Assembly (NCBI RefSeq): GCF_029227915.1
Contig: NC_079879.1
Span: 2,356,001-2,420,000 of the forward strand
Direction: 5' to 3'
Origin: Hydractinia symbiolongicarpus
Lineage: Eukaryota; Cnidaria; Hydrozoa; Anthoathecata; Hydractiniidae
DNA length: 64,000 nucleotides
In this document: one piece after another, positions 47,725 through 61,437 of the stretch
How the letters are laid out: each line of letters begins with the position of its first letter
Numbering within the stretch: the first letter of the stretch is position 1
Translations under genes and position numbers: made by a program
The notes under the pieces: generated by a model
Database searches by the model: none
What the model saw: the letters and a program-made list of their open reading frames with translations, nothing else
What the model was told of the DNA's origin: nothing

Positions 47725-49586
47725 TTAATTGAACTGATTTTAAGGTTTGACCTTATAAATGTGATAAATGACACAACTTGACTCCAAGAAATAACATTCT
47801 CCTTAATTTGACATGATTGCTGGAATTCAGCGATTGCACTGGGCGCTGTGATGGCGCTTCACTTAAAAATTTGGATATATTAGTAATTTTGTAATGTGGG
47901 ACCTCTCTTAACCCATAGCGCGCGTTGAGGAGAAAGAGATATTTTCAAAAACTAGAATTCATTGACTTTCTAACGGTAGCACTCCGTTTGAGTTACACCA
48001 GTTGCGTCACATATTCGTACCAACATGTATTTAACAATATTTTTCTGATATTACTAGGCTGCATCGCTTTTAACAGTGAAACGATTGACTGTGGGACTTA
48101 ATTGAACTGATTTTGGACTTTGACCTTATAAATGTTTTAAATGAGACAATTGGACTACAAGAAATAACATTCTTCTTAATTTGACATGATTGCTGGAATT
48201 CAGTGATTACACAGGGCGCTGTGGTAGCACTTTAATGAAAATTTAGATAAATAAGTCATTTTGTACCGTGGGACCAATCGTAATCGTTACCGCACACTGA
48301 AGAAATAGAGACATTTTACAAAACTACATTTCATTGACTTTCTAACAGTATCAGTCCGCTTTAGTTACAACGGTTGCGTCACATATTCGTACCAACATTT
48401 ATTTAGCGATATTTTTCTGATATTACTAGGTTGCATCGCTTTAAACAGTGAAACGATTGACTGTGGGACTTAATTGAACTGATTTTGGACTTTGATCTTG
48501 TAAATTTGATAAATGACACTTTGACTACAAGAAATAACATTCTTCTTAATTTGACATGATTGCTGGAATTCAGTGATTACACAGGGCGCTGTAGTAGCGC
48601 TTTAATGAAAAATTTAGATAAATAAGTCATTTTGTACTGTGGGACCAATAGTAGTCGTTACCGCGCGCTGAAGAAATAGAGACAGTTTTAAAAACTACAT
48701 TTCATTGACTTTCTAACAGTATCGGTCCGCTTGAGTTACAACAGTTGCGTGACGTATTCGTATCAACATGTATTCAGCGATATTTTTCTGATCTTACTAG
48801 GTTACATCGCTTTTAACAGTGAAGCGATTGACTGTGGGACTTAATTGAATTGATTTTGGACTTCGACCTTATAAATGTTATAAATGACACAATTGGACTC
48901 CAAGAAATAGCATTTTTCTTAATTTGACATTATTGCTGGAACTCAGCGATTACACTGGGCGCTGTGATAGCGCTTTAATAAAAAATTTGTATAAAAAAGT
49001 CATTTTGTACTGTGGGACCAACCGTAGTCGTTAGCGTGCGCTGAATAAAAAGAGACAGTTTCAAAAACTACATTTCATTGACTTTCTAACAGCATCAGTC
49101 CGCTTGATTTACAACGGTTCCGTCACATATTCGTACCAACATGTATTTAGCGATATTTTTCTGCTATTACTAGGTTGCATCGCTTTTAACAATGAAGCGA
49201 TTGACTGTGGGACTTAATTGAACTGATTTTGGACTCTGACCTTATAAATGTTTTAAATGAGACAATTGGACTACAAGAAATAACATTCTTCTTAATTTGA
49301 CATGATTGCTGGAATTCAGTGATTACATAGGGCGCTGTGGTAGCGCTTTATTGAAAAATTTAGATAAATAAGTCATTTTGTACCGTGGGACCAATCGTAG
49401 TCGTTAGCGCGCACTGAAGAAATAGAGACATTTTCCAAAACTACATTTCATTGACTTTCTAACAGTATCAGTCAGCTTTAGTTACAACGGTTGCGTCACA
49501 CATTCGTACCAACATGTATTTAGCGATATTTTTCTGATATTACTAGGTTGCATCGCTTTAAACAGTGAAACGATTGACTGTGGGAC
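47725..49586. repeat. L2 HOR, 6-mer copy 2 (first five monomers)
   Basis: Starts 47725, 48098, 48470, 48841, 49214, matching 45490-47351 in register with few substitutions (for example AGCGTGCGCTG near 49034 against AGCGCGCGCTG). The sixth position, 49587-49959, is a different chimera: GATCTTGTAAATG joined to ATAAATGACACAAATGGACTGC of the s class. Confidence 0.87.
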
Positions 49587-52566
49587 TTAATTGAACTGAT
49601 TTTGGACTTTGATCTTGTAAATGTTATAAATGACACAAATGGACTGCAAGAAATAGCATTCTTCTTAATTTGACATGATTGCTGGAACTCAGCGATTACA
49701 CTGGGCGCTGTGGTAGCGCTTTAATGAAAAATTTGTATAAAAAAGTCATTTTGTACTGTGGGACCAATCGTAGTCGTTAGCGCGCACTGAAAAAATAGAG
49801 ACAGTTTCAAAAACTACATTTCATTCACTTTCTAACGGTAGCACTCTGTTTGAGTTACACCGGTTGCGTCACATATTCGTACCAACATGTATTTAGCGAT
49901 ATTTTTCTGATATTACTAGGTTGCATCGCTTTAAGCAGTGAAACGATTGACTGTGGGACTTAATTGAACTGATTTTGGACTTTGATCTTGTAAATTTGAT
50001 AAATGACACTTTGACTACAAGAAATAACATTCTTCTTAATTTGACATGATTGCTGGAACTCAGCGATTACACTGGGCGCTGTTGTAGCGCTTTAATGAAA
50101 AATTTGTATAAAAAAGTCATTTTGTACTGTGGGACCAATCGTAGTCGTTAGCGCGCACTGAAAAAATAGAGACAGTTTCAAAAACTACATTTCATTGACT
50201 TTCTAACGGTACCACTCCGTTTGAGTTACACCAGTTGCGTCACATATTCGTACCAACATGTTTTTAACAATATTTTTCTGTTATTACTAGGTTGCATCGC
50301 TTTTAACAGTGAAACGATTGACTGTGGGACTTAATTGAACTGATTTTGGACTTTGACCTTATAAATGTTTTAAATGAGACAATTGGACTACAAGAAATAA
50401 CATTCTTCTTAATTTGACATGGTTGCTGGAATTCAGTGATTACACAGGGCGCTGTGGTAGCGCTTTATTGAAAAATTTAGATAAATAAGTCATTTTGTAC
50501 CGTGGGACCAATCGTAATCGTTACCGCACACTGAAGAAATAGAGACATTTTACAAAACTACATTTCATTGACTTTCTAACAGTATCAGTCCGCTTTAGTT
50601 AAAACGGTTGCGTCACATATTCGTACCAACATTTATTTAGCGATATTTTTCTGATATTACTAGGTTGCATCGCTTTTAACAATGAAGCGATTGACTGTGG
50701 GACTTAATTGAACTGATTTAGAGGTTTGACCTTATAAATGTGATAAATGACACAACTTGACTCCAAGAAATAACATTCTCCTTAATTTGACATGATTGCT
50801 GGAATTCAGCGATTGCACTGGGCGCTGTGATGGCGCTTCACTTAAAAATTTGGATATATTAGTAATTTGGTAATGTGGGACCTCTCTTAACCCATAGCGC
50901 GCGCTGAGGAGAAAGAGATATTTTCAAAAACTACATTTCATTGACTTTCTAACGGTAGCACTCCGTTTGAGTTACACCAGTTGCGTCACATATTCGTACC
51001 AACATGTATTTAACAATATTTTTCTGTTATTACTAGGTTGCATCGCTTTTAACAGTGAAACGATTGACTGTGGGACTTAATTGAACTGATTTTGGACTTT
51101 GATCTTGTAAATTTGATAAATGACACTTTGACTACAAGAAATAACATTCTTCTTAATTTGACATGATTGCTGGAACTCAGCGATTACACTGGGCGCTGTA
51201 GTAGCGCTTTAATGAAAAACTTAGATAAATAAGTCATTTTGTACTGTGGAACCAATAGTAGTCGTTACCGCGCGCTGAAGAAATAGAGACAGTTTCAAAA
51301 ACTACATTTCATTAACTTTCTAACAGTATAGGTCCGCTTCAGTTACAACGGTTGCGTCACATATTCGTATCAACATGTATTCAGCGATATTTTTCTGATC
51401 TTACTAGGTTACATTGCTTTTAACAGTGAAGCGATTGACTGTGGGACTTAATTGAATGGATTTTGGACTTTGACCTTATAAATGTTATAAATGACACAAT
51501 TGGACTCCAAGAAATAGCATTCTTCTTAATTTGACATTATTGCTGGAACTCCGCGATTACACTGGGCGCTGTGATAGCGCTTTAATGAAAAATTTGTATA
51601 AAAAAGTCATTTTGTACTGTGGGACACATCGTAGTCGTTAGCGCGCGCTGAATAAATAGAGACAGTTTCAAAAACTACATTTCATTGAATTTCTAACAGC
51701 ATCAGTCCGCTTGAGTTACAACGGTTCCGTCACATATTCGTACCAACATGTATTTAGCGATATTTTTCTGATATTACAAGGTTGCATCGCTTTTAACAAT
51801 GAAGCGATTGACTGTGGGACTTAATTGAACTGATTTTGAGGTTTGACCTTATAAATGTGATAAATGACACAACTTAACTCCAAGAAATAACATTCTCCTT
51901 AATTTGACATGATTGCTGGAATTCAGCGATTACACTGGGCGCTGTGATAGCGCTTTAATGAAAAATGTGTATAAAAAAGTCATTTTGTACTGTGGGACCA
52001 ATTGTAGTCGTTAGGGCGCGCTGAGTAAATAGAGACAGTTTCAAAAACTACATTTCATTGACTTTCTAACAGCATCAGTCCGCTTGAGTTACAACGATTC
52101 CGTCACATATTCGTACTAACATGTATTTAGCGATATTTTTCTGATATTACTAGGATGCATCGCTTTTAACAATGAAGCGATTGACTGTGGGACTTAATTG
52201 AACTGATTTTGAGGTTTGACGTTATAAATGTGATAAATGACACAACTTGACTCCAAGAAATAACATTCTCATTAATTTGACATGATTGCTGGAATTCAGC
52301 GATTTCACTGGGCGCTGTGATGGCGCTTCACTTAAAAATTTGGATATATTAGTAATTTTGTAATGTGGGACCTCTCTTAACCCATAGCGCGCGCTGAGGA
52401 GAAAGAGATATTTTCAAAAACTACATTTCATTGACTTTCTAACGGTAGCACTCCGTTTGAGTTACACCAGTTGCGTCACATTTTCGTGCCAACATGTATT
52501 TAGCGATATTTTTCTGATATTACTAGGTAGCATCGCTTTTAACAGTGAAACGATTGACTGTGAGAC
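49587..52566. repeat. Mixed L-type monomers without clear tandem HOR
   Basis: Starts 49587, 49960, 50331, 50704, 51077, 51448, 51821, 52194. Their signatures belong to classes s, u, r, v, u, w, v/w and v of the L family, but I could not find a second copy of this order in the window. The monomer at 51821 begins as v (GAGGTTTGACC) and continues as w (AAATGTGTATAAAAAAG, GGGCGCGCTGAGTAAATAG), the same middle as in the chimera at 6965. Confidence 0.75.
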
Positions 52567-54427
52567 TTAATTGAACTGATTTTGGACTTTGACCTTATAA
52601 ATGTTATAAATGAGACAATGGGACTACAAGAAATAACATTCTTCTTAATTTGACATGATTGCTGGAACTCAGCGATTACACTGGGCGCTGTGGTAGCGCT
52701 TTAATGAAAAATTTGTATAAAAAAGTCATTTTGTACTGTGGGACCAATCGTAGTCGTTACCGCGCGTTGAAGAAATAGAGAAAGTTTCAAAAACTGCATT
52801 TCATTGACTTTCTAACAGTATAGGTCCGCTTGAGTTACAACGGTTGCGTCACATATTCGTATCAACATGTATTCAGCGATATTTTTCTGATGTTACTAGG
52901 TAGCATCGCTTTTAACAGTAAAACGATTGACTGTGGGACTTAATTGAACTGATTTTGGACTTTGACCTTATAAATGTTATAAATGAGACAATTGGACTAC
53001 AATAAATAACATTCTTCTTAATTTGACATGATTGCTGGAATTCAGTGATTTCACAGGGCGCTGTGGTAGCGCTTTAATGATAAATTTAGATAAGTAAGTC
53101 ATTTTTTACCGTGGGACCAATCGTAGTCGTTAGCGCGCACTGAAGAAATAGAGACAGTTTCAAAAACTACATTTCATTGACTTTCTAACAGCATCAGTCC
53201 GCTTGAGTTACAACGGTTCCGTCACATATTCGTACCAACATGTATTTAGCGATATTTTTCTGATATTACTAGGTTGCATCGCTTTAAACAGTGAAACGAT
53301 TGACTGTGGGATTTAATTGAACTGATTTAGGACTTTGATCTTGTAAATTTGATAAATGACACTTTGACTACAAGAAATAACATTCTTCTTAATTTGACAT
53401 GATTGCTGGAACTCAGCGATTACACTGGGCGCTGTGGTAGCGCTTTAATGAAAAATTTGTATAAAAAAGTAATTTTGTACTGTGGGACCAATCGTAGTCG
53501 TTAGCGCGAGCGGAAAAAATTGAGACAGTTTCAAAAACTACATTTCATTGACTTTCTAACGGTAGCATTCTGTTTGAGTTACACCAGTTGCGTCACATAT
53601 TCGTACCAACATGTATTTAAAAATATTTTTCTGTTATTACTAGGTTGCATCGCTTTTAACAGTGAAACGATTGACTGTGGGACTTAATTGAACTGATTTT
53701 GGACTTTGATCTTCTAAATTTGATAAATGACACTTTAACTACAAGAAATAACATTCTTCTTAATTTGACATGATTGCTGGAACTCAGCGATTACACTGGG
53801 CGCTGTAGTAGCGCTTTAATGAAAAATTTAGATAAATAAGTCATTTTGTACTGTGGGACCAATAGTAGTCGTTACCGCGCGCTGAAGAAATAAAGACAGT
53901 TTCAAAAACTACATTTCATTGACTTTCTAACAGCATCAATCCACTTTAGTTACTACGGTTGCGTCACATATTCGTATCAACATGTATTCAGCGATATTTT
54001 TCTGATCTTACTAGGTTACATCGCTTTTAACAGTGAAGCGATTGACTGTGGGCCTTAATTGAATGGATTTTGGACTTTGACCTTATAAATGTTATAAATG
54101 ACACAATTGGACTCCAAGAAATAGCATTCTTCTTAATTTGACATTATTGCTGGCACTCAGTGATTACACTTGGCGCTGTGATAGCGCTTTAATGAAAAAT
54201 TTGTATAAAAAAGTCATTTTGTACTGTGGGACCAATCGTAGTCGTTAGCGCGCGCTGAATAAATAGAGACAGTTTCAAAAACTACATTTCATTGACTTTC
54301 TAACAGCATCAGTCCGCTTGAGTTACAACGGTTCCGTCACATATTCGTACCAACATGTATTTAGCGATATTTTTCTGATATTACTAGGTTGCATCGCTTT
54401 TAACAGTGAAACGATTGACTGTGAGAC
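52567..54427. repeat. L2 5-mer HOR, copy 1 (1861 bp)
   Basis: Starts 52567, 52940, 53313, 53684, 54055. Private variants include GTGAGAC before the first monomer, ACAATGGGACTAC, CGCGCGTTGAAG with ATAGAGAAAG, GGGATTTAATTG, TTCTAAATTTG, GGGCCTTAATTG and ACTTGGCGCTG. All recur 1861 bp downstream. Confidence 0.9.
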
Positions 54428-56288
54428 TTAATTGAACTGATTTTGGACTTTGACCTTATAAATGTTATAAATGAGACAATGGGACTACAAGAAATAACAT
54501 TCTTCTTAATTTGACATGATTGCTGGAACTCAGCGATTACACTGGGCGCTGTGGTAGCGCTTTAATGAAAAATTTGTATAAAAAAGTCATTTTGTACTGT
54601 GGGACCAATCGTAGTCGTTACCGCGCGTTGAAGAAATAGAGAAAGTTTCAAAAACTGCATTTTATTGACTTTCTAACAGTATAGGTCCGCTTGAGTTACA
54701 ACGGTTGCGTCACATATTCGTATCAACATGTATTCAGCGATATTTTTCTGATGTTACTAGGTAGCATCGCTTTTAACAGTAAAACGATTGACTGTGGGAC
54801 TTAATTGAACTGATTTTGGACTTTGACCTTATAAATGTTATAAATGAGACAATTGGACTACAAGAAATAACATTCTTCTTACTTTGACATGATTGCTGGA
54901 ATTCAGTGATTTCACAGGGCGCTGTGGTAGCGCTTTAATGATAAATTTAGATAAGTAAGTCATTTTTTACCGTGGGACCAATCGTAGTCGTTAGCGCGCA
55001 CTGAAGAAATAGAGACAGTTTCAAAAACTAAATTTCATTGACTTTCTAACAGCATCAGTCCGCTTGAGTTACAACGGTTCCGTCACATATTCGTACCAAC
55101 ATGTATTTAGCGATATTTTTCTGATATTACTAGGTTGCATCGCTTTAAACAGTGAAACGATTGACTGTGGGATTTAATTGAACTGATTTAGGACTTTGAT
55201 CTTGTAAATTTGATAAATGACACTTTGACTACAAGAAATAACATTCTTCTTAATTTGACATGATTGCTGGAACTCAGCGATTACACTGGGCGCTGTGGTA
55301 GCGCTTTAATGAAAAATTTGTATAAAAAAGTAATTTTGTACTGTGGGACCAATCGTAGTCGTTAGCGCGAGCGGAAAAAATTGAGACAGTTTCAAAAACT
55401 ACATTTCATTGACTTTCTAACGGTAGCATTCCGTTTGAGTTACACCAGTTGCGTCACATATTCGTACCAACATGTATTTAAAAATATTTTTCTGTTATTA
55501 CTAGGTTGCATCGCTTTTAACAGTGAAACGATTGACTGTGGGACTTAATTGAACTGATTTTGGACTTTGATCTTCTAAATTTGATAAATGACACTTTAAC
55601 TACAAGAAATAACATTCTTCTTAATTTGGCATGATTGCTGGAACTCAGCGATTACACTGGGCGCTGTAGTAGCGCTTTAATGAAAAATTTAGATAAATAA
55701 GTCATTTTGTACTGTGGGACCAATAGTAGTCGTTACCGCGCGCTGAAGAAATAAAGACAGTTTCAAAAACTACATTTCATTGACTTTCTAAAAGTATAGG
55801 TCCGCTTGAGTTACAACGGTTGCGTCACATATTCGTATCAACATGTATTCAGCGATATTTTTCTGATCTTACTAGGTTACATCGCTTTTAACAGTGAAGC
55901 GATTGACTGTGGGCCTTAATTGAATGGATTTTGGACTTTGACCTTATAAATGTTATAAATGACACAAATGGACTCCAAGAAATAGCATTCTTCTTAATTT
56001 GACATTATTGCTGGCACTCAGCGATTACACTTGGCGCTGTGATAGCGCTTTAATGAAAAATTTGTATAAAAAAGTCATTTTGTACTGTGGGACCAATCGT
56101 AGTCGTTAGCGCGCGCTGAATAAATAGAGACAGTTTCAAAAACTACATTTCATTGACTTTCTAACAGCATCAGTCCGCGTGAGTTACAACGGTTCCGTCA
56201 CATATTCGTACCAACATGTATTTAGCGATATTTTTCTGATATTACTAGGTTGCATCGCTTTTAACAATGAAGCGATTGACTGTGGGAC
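54428..56288. repeat. L2 5-mer HOR, copy 2 (1861 bp)
   Basis: Starts 54428, 54801, 55174, 55545, 55916, each with the private variants of the previous copy. A few differences are visible, such as CTACAAG here against CTACAATA at about 53000, and a different tail in the fourth monomer (AAAGTATAGGTCCGC against AGCATCAATCCAC). Confidence 0.9.
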
Positions 56289-57764
56289 TTAATTGAACTG
56301 ATTTTGAGGTTTGACCTTAGAAATGTGATAAATGACACAACTTGACTCCAAGAAATAACATTCTACTTAATTTGACATGATTGCTGGAATTCAGCGAATG
56401 CACTGGGCGCTGTGATGGCGCTTCACTTAAAAATTTGGATATATTAGTAATTTTGTAGTGTGGGACCTCTCTTAACCCATTGCGCGCGCTGAGGAGAAAG
56501 AGATATTTTCAAAAACTACATTTCATTGACTTTCTAACGGTAGCACTCAGTTTGAGTTACACCAGTTGCGTCACATATTCGTACCAACATGTATTTAACA
56601 ATATTTTTCTGATATTACTAGGTTGCATCGCTTTTAACAGTGAAACGATTGACTGTGGGACTTAATTGAACTGATTTTGGACTTTGACCTTATAAATGTT
56701 TTAAATGAGACAATTGGACTGCAAGAAATAACATTCTTCTTAATTTGACATGATTGCTGGAATTCAGTGATTATACAGGGCGTTGTGGTAGCGCTGTAAT
56801 GAAAATTTAGATAAATAAGTCATTTTGTACCGTGGGACCAATCGTAATCGTTACCGCGCACTGAAGAAATAGAGACATTTTCCAAAACTACATTTCATTA
56901 ACTTTTTAACAGTATCAATCCACTTTAGTTACTACGGTTGCGTCACATATTCGTACCAACATGTATTTAGCGATATTTTTCTGACATTACTAGGTTGCAC
57001 CGCTTTTAAAATTGAGTCGATTGACTGTGGGAATTAATTGAAATGGTTTTGGACTTTGATCTTATAAATGTGATAACTGACCCAATTTGACTCCTAGAAA
57101 TAACATTGTCCTTAATTTGACATGATTGCTGGAATTCAGAGATTACACAGGGCGCTGTGGTAGCGCTTTAATGAAAAATTAAGATAAATAAGTCATTTTG
57201 TACCGTGGGACCAATCGTAGTCGTTAGCGCGTGCTGAAGAAGTAGAGACAGTTTCAAAAGCTACATTTCATTGATTTTCTAACGGTATAAATCCGTTTTA
57301 GTAACAACCGTTGTGTCACATATTCGTACCAACATGTATTAAGCGGAATTTTTCTGATATTACTAGGTTGCATGGCTTTTAACAGTGAAGCGATTGACTG
57401 TGGGACTTAATTGAATTGATTTTGGACTTCGACCTTATAAATGTGATAAATAAGCCAATTTGACTCCAAGAAATAACATTCTTCTTAATCCGACAAGATT
57501 GCTGAAACTCAGCGATTACACAGGGTTATTTAAAAATTTAGATAAATAAGTCATTTTGTACTGTGGGACCAATCGTAGCCCTTAGCACGCGCTGAAGAAA
57601 TAGAGACAGTTTTAAAAACTACATTTCATTAACTTTCTAACAGTCTCAGTCCGCTTGAGCTAAAACGGTTGCGTCACATATTCGTACCAACATGTATTCA
57701 GCGATATTTTTCTGATGTTACTAGGTAGCATCGCTTTTAACAGTGAAACGATTGACTGTGGGAC

Positions 57765-58508
57765 ATAATTGAATTATTTTGGACTTCGACCTTATAAATG
57801 TGATAAATGACAAAATTGGACTCTAAGAAATAACATTCTCCTTAATTTGACATGATTGCTGGAATTCAGAGATTACACAGGGCGCTGTGGTGGCGCTTTA
57901 ATGAAAAATTTAGATGAATAAGTCATTTTGTACCGTGGGACCAATCCTAGTCGTTAGCGCGTGCTGAAGAAATAGAGACAGTTTAAAAAACTACATTTCA
58001 TTGACTTTCTAACAGTACAGGTCCGCTTTAGTTACAACGGTTGCGTCACATATTCGTACCAACATGTATTTAGCGATATTTTTCTGATATTACTAGGTTG
58101 CATCGCTTTTAACAGTGAAACGATTGACTGTGGGACATAATTGAATTATTTTGGACTTCGACCTTATAAATGTGATAAATGACACAATTGGACTCCAAGA
58201 AATAACATTCTCCTTAATTTGACATGATTGCTGGAATTCAGAGATTACACAGGGCGCTGTGGTGGCGCTTTAATGAAGAATTTAGATGAATAAGTCATTT
58301 TGTACCGTGGGACCAATCCTAGTCGTTAGCGCGTGCTGAAGAAATAGAGACAGTTTAAAAAACTACATTTCATTGACTTTCTAACAGTATAGGTCCGCTT
58401 TAGTTACAACAGTTGCGTCACATATTCGTACCAACATGTATTTAGCGATATTTTTCTGATATTACTAGGTTGCATCGCTTTAAACAGTGAAACGATTGAC
58501 TGTGGGAC
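57765..58508. repeat. Local monomer duplication (2 x 372 bp)
   Basis: Monomers at 57765 and 58137 both start with CATAATTGAATTATTTTGG, share GTGGTGGCGC, CCTAGTCGTTAGCGCGTGC and the tail GTTTAAAAAACTACATTTC, and differ at only a few sites (for example CAAAATTGGACTCTAAG against CACAATTGGACTCCAAG). They look like a recent tandem duplication of one monomer. Confidence 0.85.
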
Positions 58509-59224
58509 TTAGTTGAACTGATTTTGGACTTCGACCTTATAAATGTCATAAATGACACAATTGGACTCCGAAAAATAACATTCTCCTTAATTTGACATGA
58601 TTGCTGGAATTCAGCGATTACACAGGGTTATTTAAAAATTTAGATAAATAAGTCGTTTTGTACTGTGGGACCAATCGTAGCCCTTAGCACGCGCTGAAGA
58701 AATAGAGACAGTTTTAAAAACTACATTTCATTAACTTTCTAACAGTCTCAATCCGCTTGAGCTAAAACGGTTGCGTGTTATATTCGTACCAACATGTATT
58801 TAGCGATATTTTTCTGACATTACTAGGTTGCATCGCTTTTAACAGTGAGGCGATTGACTGTGATACTTAATTGAAATGATTTTGGACTTTGATCTGATAA
58901 ATGTGATAAATGACACAATTTGACTCCTACAAATAACATTCTCCTTAATTTGACATGATTGCTGGAATTCAGCGATTACACAGGGTTATTTAAAAATTTA
59001 GATAAATAAGTCGTTTTGTACCATGGGACCAATCGTAGTCGTTAGCGCGTGCTGAAGAAATAGAGACAGTTTCAAAAACTACATTTCATTGACTTTCTAG
59101 CAGTATAGGTCCGCTTGAGTTACAACGGTTGCGTCACATATTCGTACCAACATGTCTTCAGCGATATTTTTCTGATGTTGCTAGGTAGCATCGCTTTTAA
59201 CAGTGAAACGATTGACTGTGGGAC

Positions 59225-59589
59225 ATAATTGAATTATTTTGGACTTCGACATTATAAATGTGAAAAATGACACAATTGGACTCCATGAAATAACATTCTC
59301 CTTAATTTGACATGATTGCTGGAATTCAGCGATTACACAGGGCGCTGTGATAGCGCTTCACTTAAAAATTTTGATAAATATGTCATTGTGTAACGTGGGA
59401 CCAATCCTAGCCGTTAGCGTTCATTGAAGAAATAGAGACATTTTCAAAAACATTGAATTTCCAGGGGTATCAATCCGTTTTGATATACAACGCTTGCGTC
59501 ACATATTCGTACCAACATTTGTTTTGCGATATTTTTCTGATATTACTAGGTTGCATCGCTTTTAACAGTGAAACGATTGACTGTGGCAC
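59225..59589. repeat. 365-bp diverged class-a-like monomer
   Basis: Carries the class a middle (GATAGCGCTTCAC, GTGTAACGTGGG, GTTCATTGAAG) but reads TTTTCAAAAACATTGAATTTCC, where class a has an additional TTACAATT-like segment. A one-base insertion in CCGTTTTGATATAC also occurs. It is probably an old or independently evolving copy of class a. Confidence 0.75.
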
Positions 59590-61437
59590 TTAATTGAACT
59601 GGTTTTGGGTTTTAACCTTTTAAATGTAATAAATGACACAATTGGACTCCTAGAAATAACATTCTCCTTAATTTGACATGATTGCTGGAATTCAGAGATT
59701 ACACAGGGCGCTGTGGTGGCGCTTTAATGAAAAATTTAGATGAATAAGTCATTTTGTACCGTGGGACCAATCCTAGTCGTTAGCGCGTGCTGAAGAAATA
59801 GAGACAGTTTAAAAAGCTACATTTCATTGATTTTCTAACGGTATAAATCCGTTTTAGTAACAACGGTTATGTCACATATTCGTACCAACATTTTTTAACG
59901 ATATTTTTCTGATATTACTAGGTTGCATCGCTTTAAACAGTGAAACGATTGACTGTGGGACTTAATTGAACTGATTTTGGACTTCGACCTTATAAATGTC
60001 ATAAATTACACAATTGGACTCCAAAAAATAACATTCTCCTTAATTTGACATGATTGCTGGAATTCAGCGATTACACAGGGCGCTGTGGTAGCGCTTTAAT
60101 GAAAAATTTAGATGAAAAAGTCATTTTGTACCGTGGGACCAATCGTAGTCGTTAGCGCGTGCTGAAGAAATAGAGACAGTTTCAAAAACTGCATTTCATT
60201 AACTTTCTAACAGTCTCAGTCCGCTTGAGCTACAACGGTTGCGTCTTATATTTGTACCAACATGTATTTAGCGATATTTTTCAGACATTACTAGGTTGCA
60301 TCGCTTTTAACAGTGAAACGATTGACTGTGGGACATAATTCAATTATTTTGGACTTTGACCATGTAAATGTGATAAATAAGCCAATTTGACTGCAAGAAA
60401 AAACATTCTTCTTAATCTCACATGATTGCTGGAACTCAACGATTACACAGGTTTATTTAAAAATTTAGAAAAATAAGTCATTTTGTACTGTGTGACCAAT
60501 CGTAGCCCTTAGCACGCGCTGAAGAAATAGAGACAGTTTCAAAAACTACATTTCATTAACTTTCTAACAGTCTCAGTCCGCTTGAGGTACAACGATTGCG
60601 TCTTATATTTGTACCAACATGTATTTAGCGATATTTTTCTGACATTACAAGGTTGCATCGCTTTTAACAGTGAGGCGATTGACTGTGGGACTTAATTGAA
60701 ATGATTTTGGACTTTGATCTTATAAATGTGATAAATGACACAATTTGACTCCTAGAAATAACATTCTCCTTAATTTGACATGATTGCTGGAATTCAGAGA
60801 TTACACAGGGCGCTGTGGTAGCACTTTAATGAAAATTTTAGATGAATAAGTCATTTTGTACCGTGAGACCAATCGTAGTCGTTAGCGCGTGCTGAAGAAG
60901 TAGAGACAGTTTCAAAAACTACAATTCATTAACTTTCTAACAGTCTCAGTCCGCTTGAGCTACAACGGTTGCGTCTTATATTTGTACCAACATGTATTTA
61001 GCGATATTTTTCTGACATTACTAGGTTGCATCGCTTTTAACAGTAAGGCGATTGACTGTGAGACTTAATTGACATGATTTTGGACTTAGATCTTATAAAT
61101 GTGATAAATGACACAATTTGACTCCTAGAAATAACATTCTCCTTAATTTGTCATGATTGCTGGAATTCAGCGATTACACAGGGCGCTGTGGTAGCGTTTT
61201 AATGAAAAATTTTGATGAATAAGTCATTTTGTACCGTGGGACCAATCGTAGTCGTTAGCGCGTCCTGAAGAAATAGAGACAGTTTCAAAAACTACATTTC
61301 ATTGACTTTCCAACAGTATAGGTCCGCTTGAGTTACAACGGTTGCGTCACATATTCGTACCAACATGTATTTAGCAATATTTTTCTGATGTTACTAGGTA
61401 GCATCGCTTTTAACAGTGAAACGATTGACTGTGGGAC

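Larger units (their letters stand above)
39240..57033. repeat. Satellite domain L2 (48 monomers)
   Basis: L-type classes return, with markers such as GATCTTGTAAATTTG, ATGTTTTAAATGAGAC, GATTTTGAGGTTTGACC and TAGTAATTTTGTAATGTGGG. Monomer starts not listed in the sub-blocks: 39240, 42517, 42890, 43260, 56289, 56662. The domain contains a counterpart of L1 (39611-42516), three variants of one HOR (43629-49586), a mixed stretch (49587-52566) and a duplicated 5-mer (52567-56288). No C-type a/b/c trio occurs inside it. Confidence 0.83.

Noticed and set aside
56480-56665. 61-codon plus-strand open frame with a hydrophobic stretch
   Set aside because: It is a singleton opening of a frame within an L-type monomer; near-identical monomers close it. 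Hydrophobicity reflects T-rich codons.
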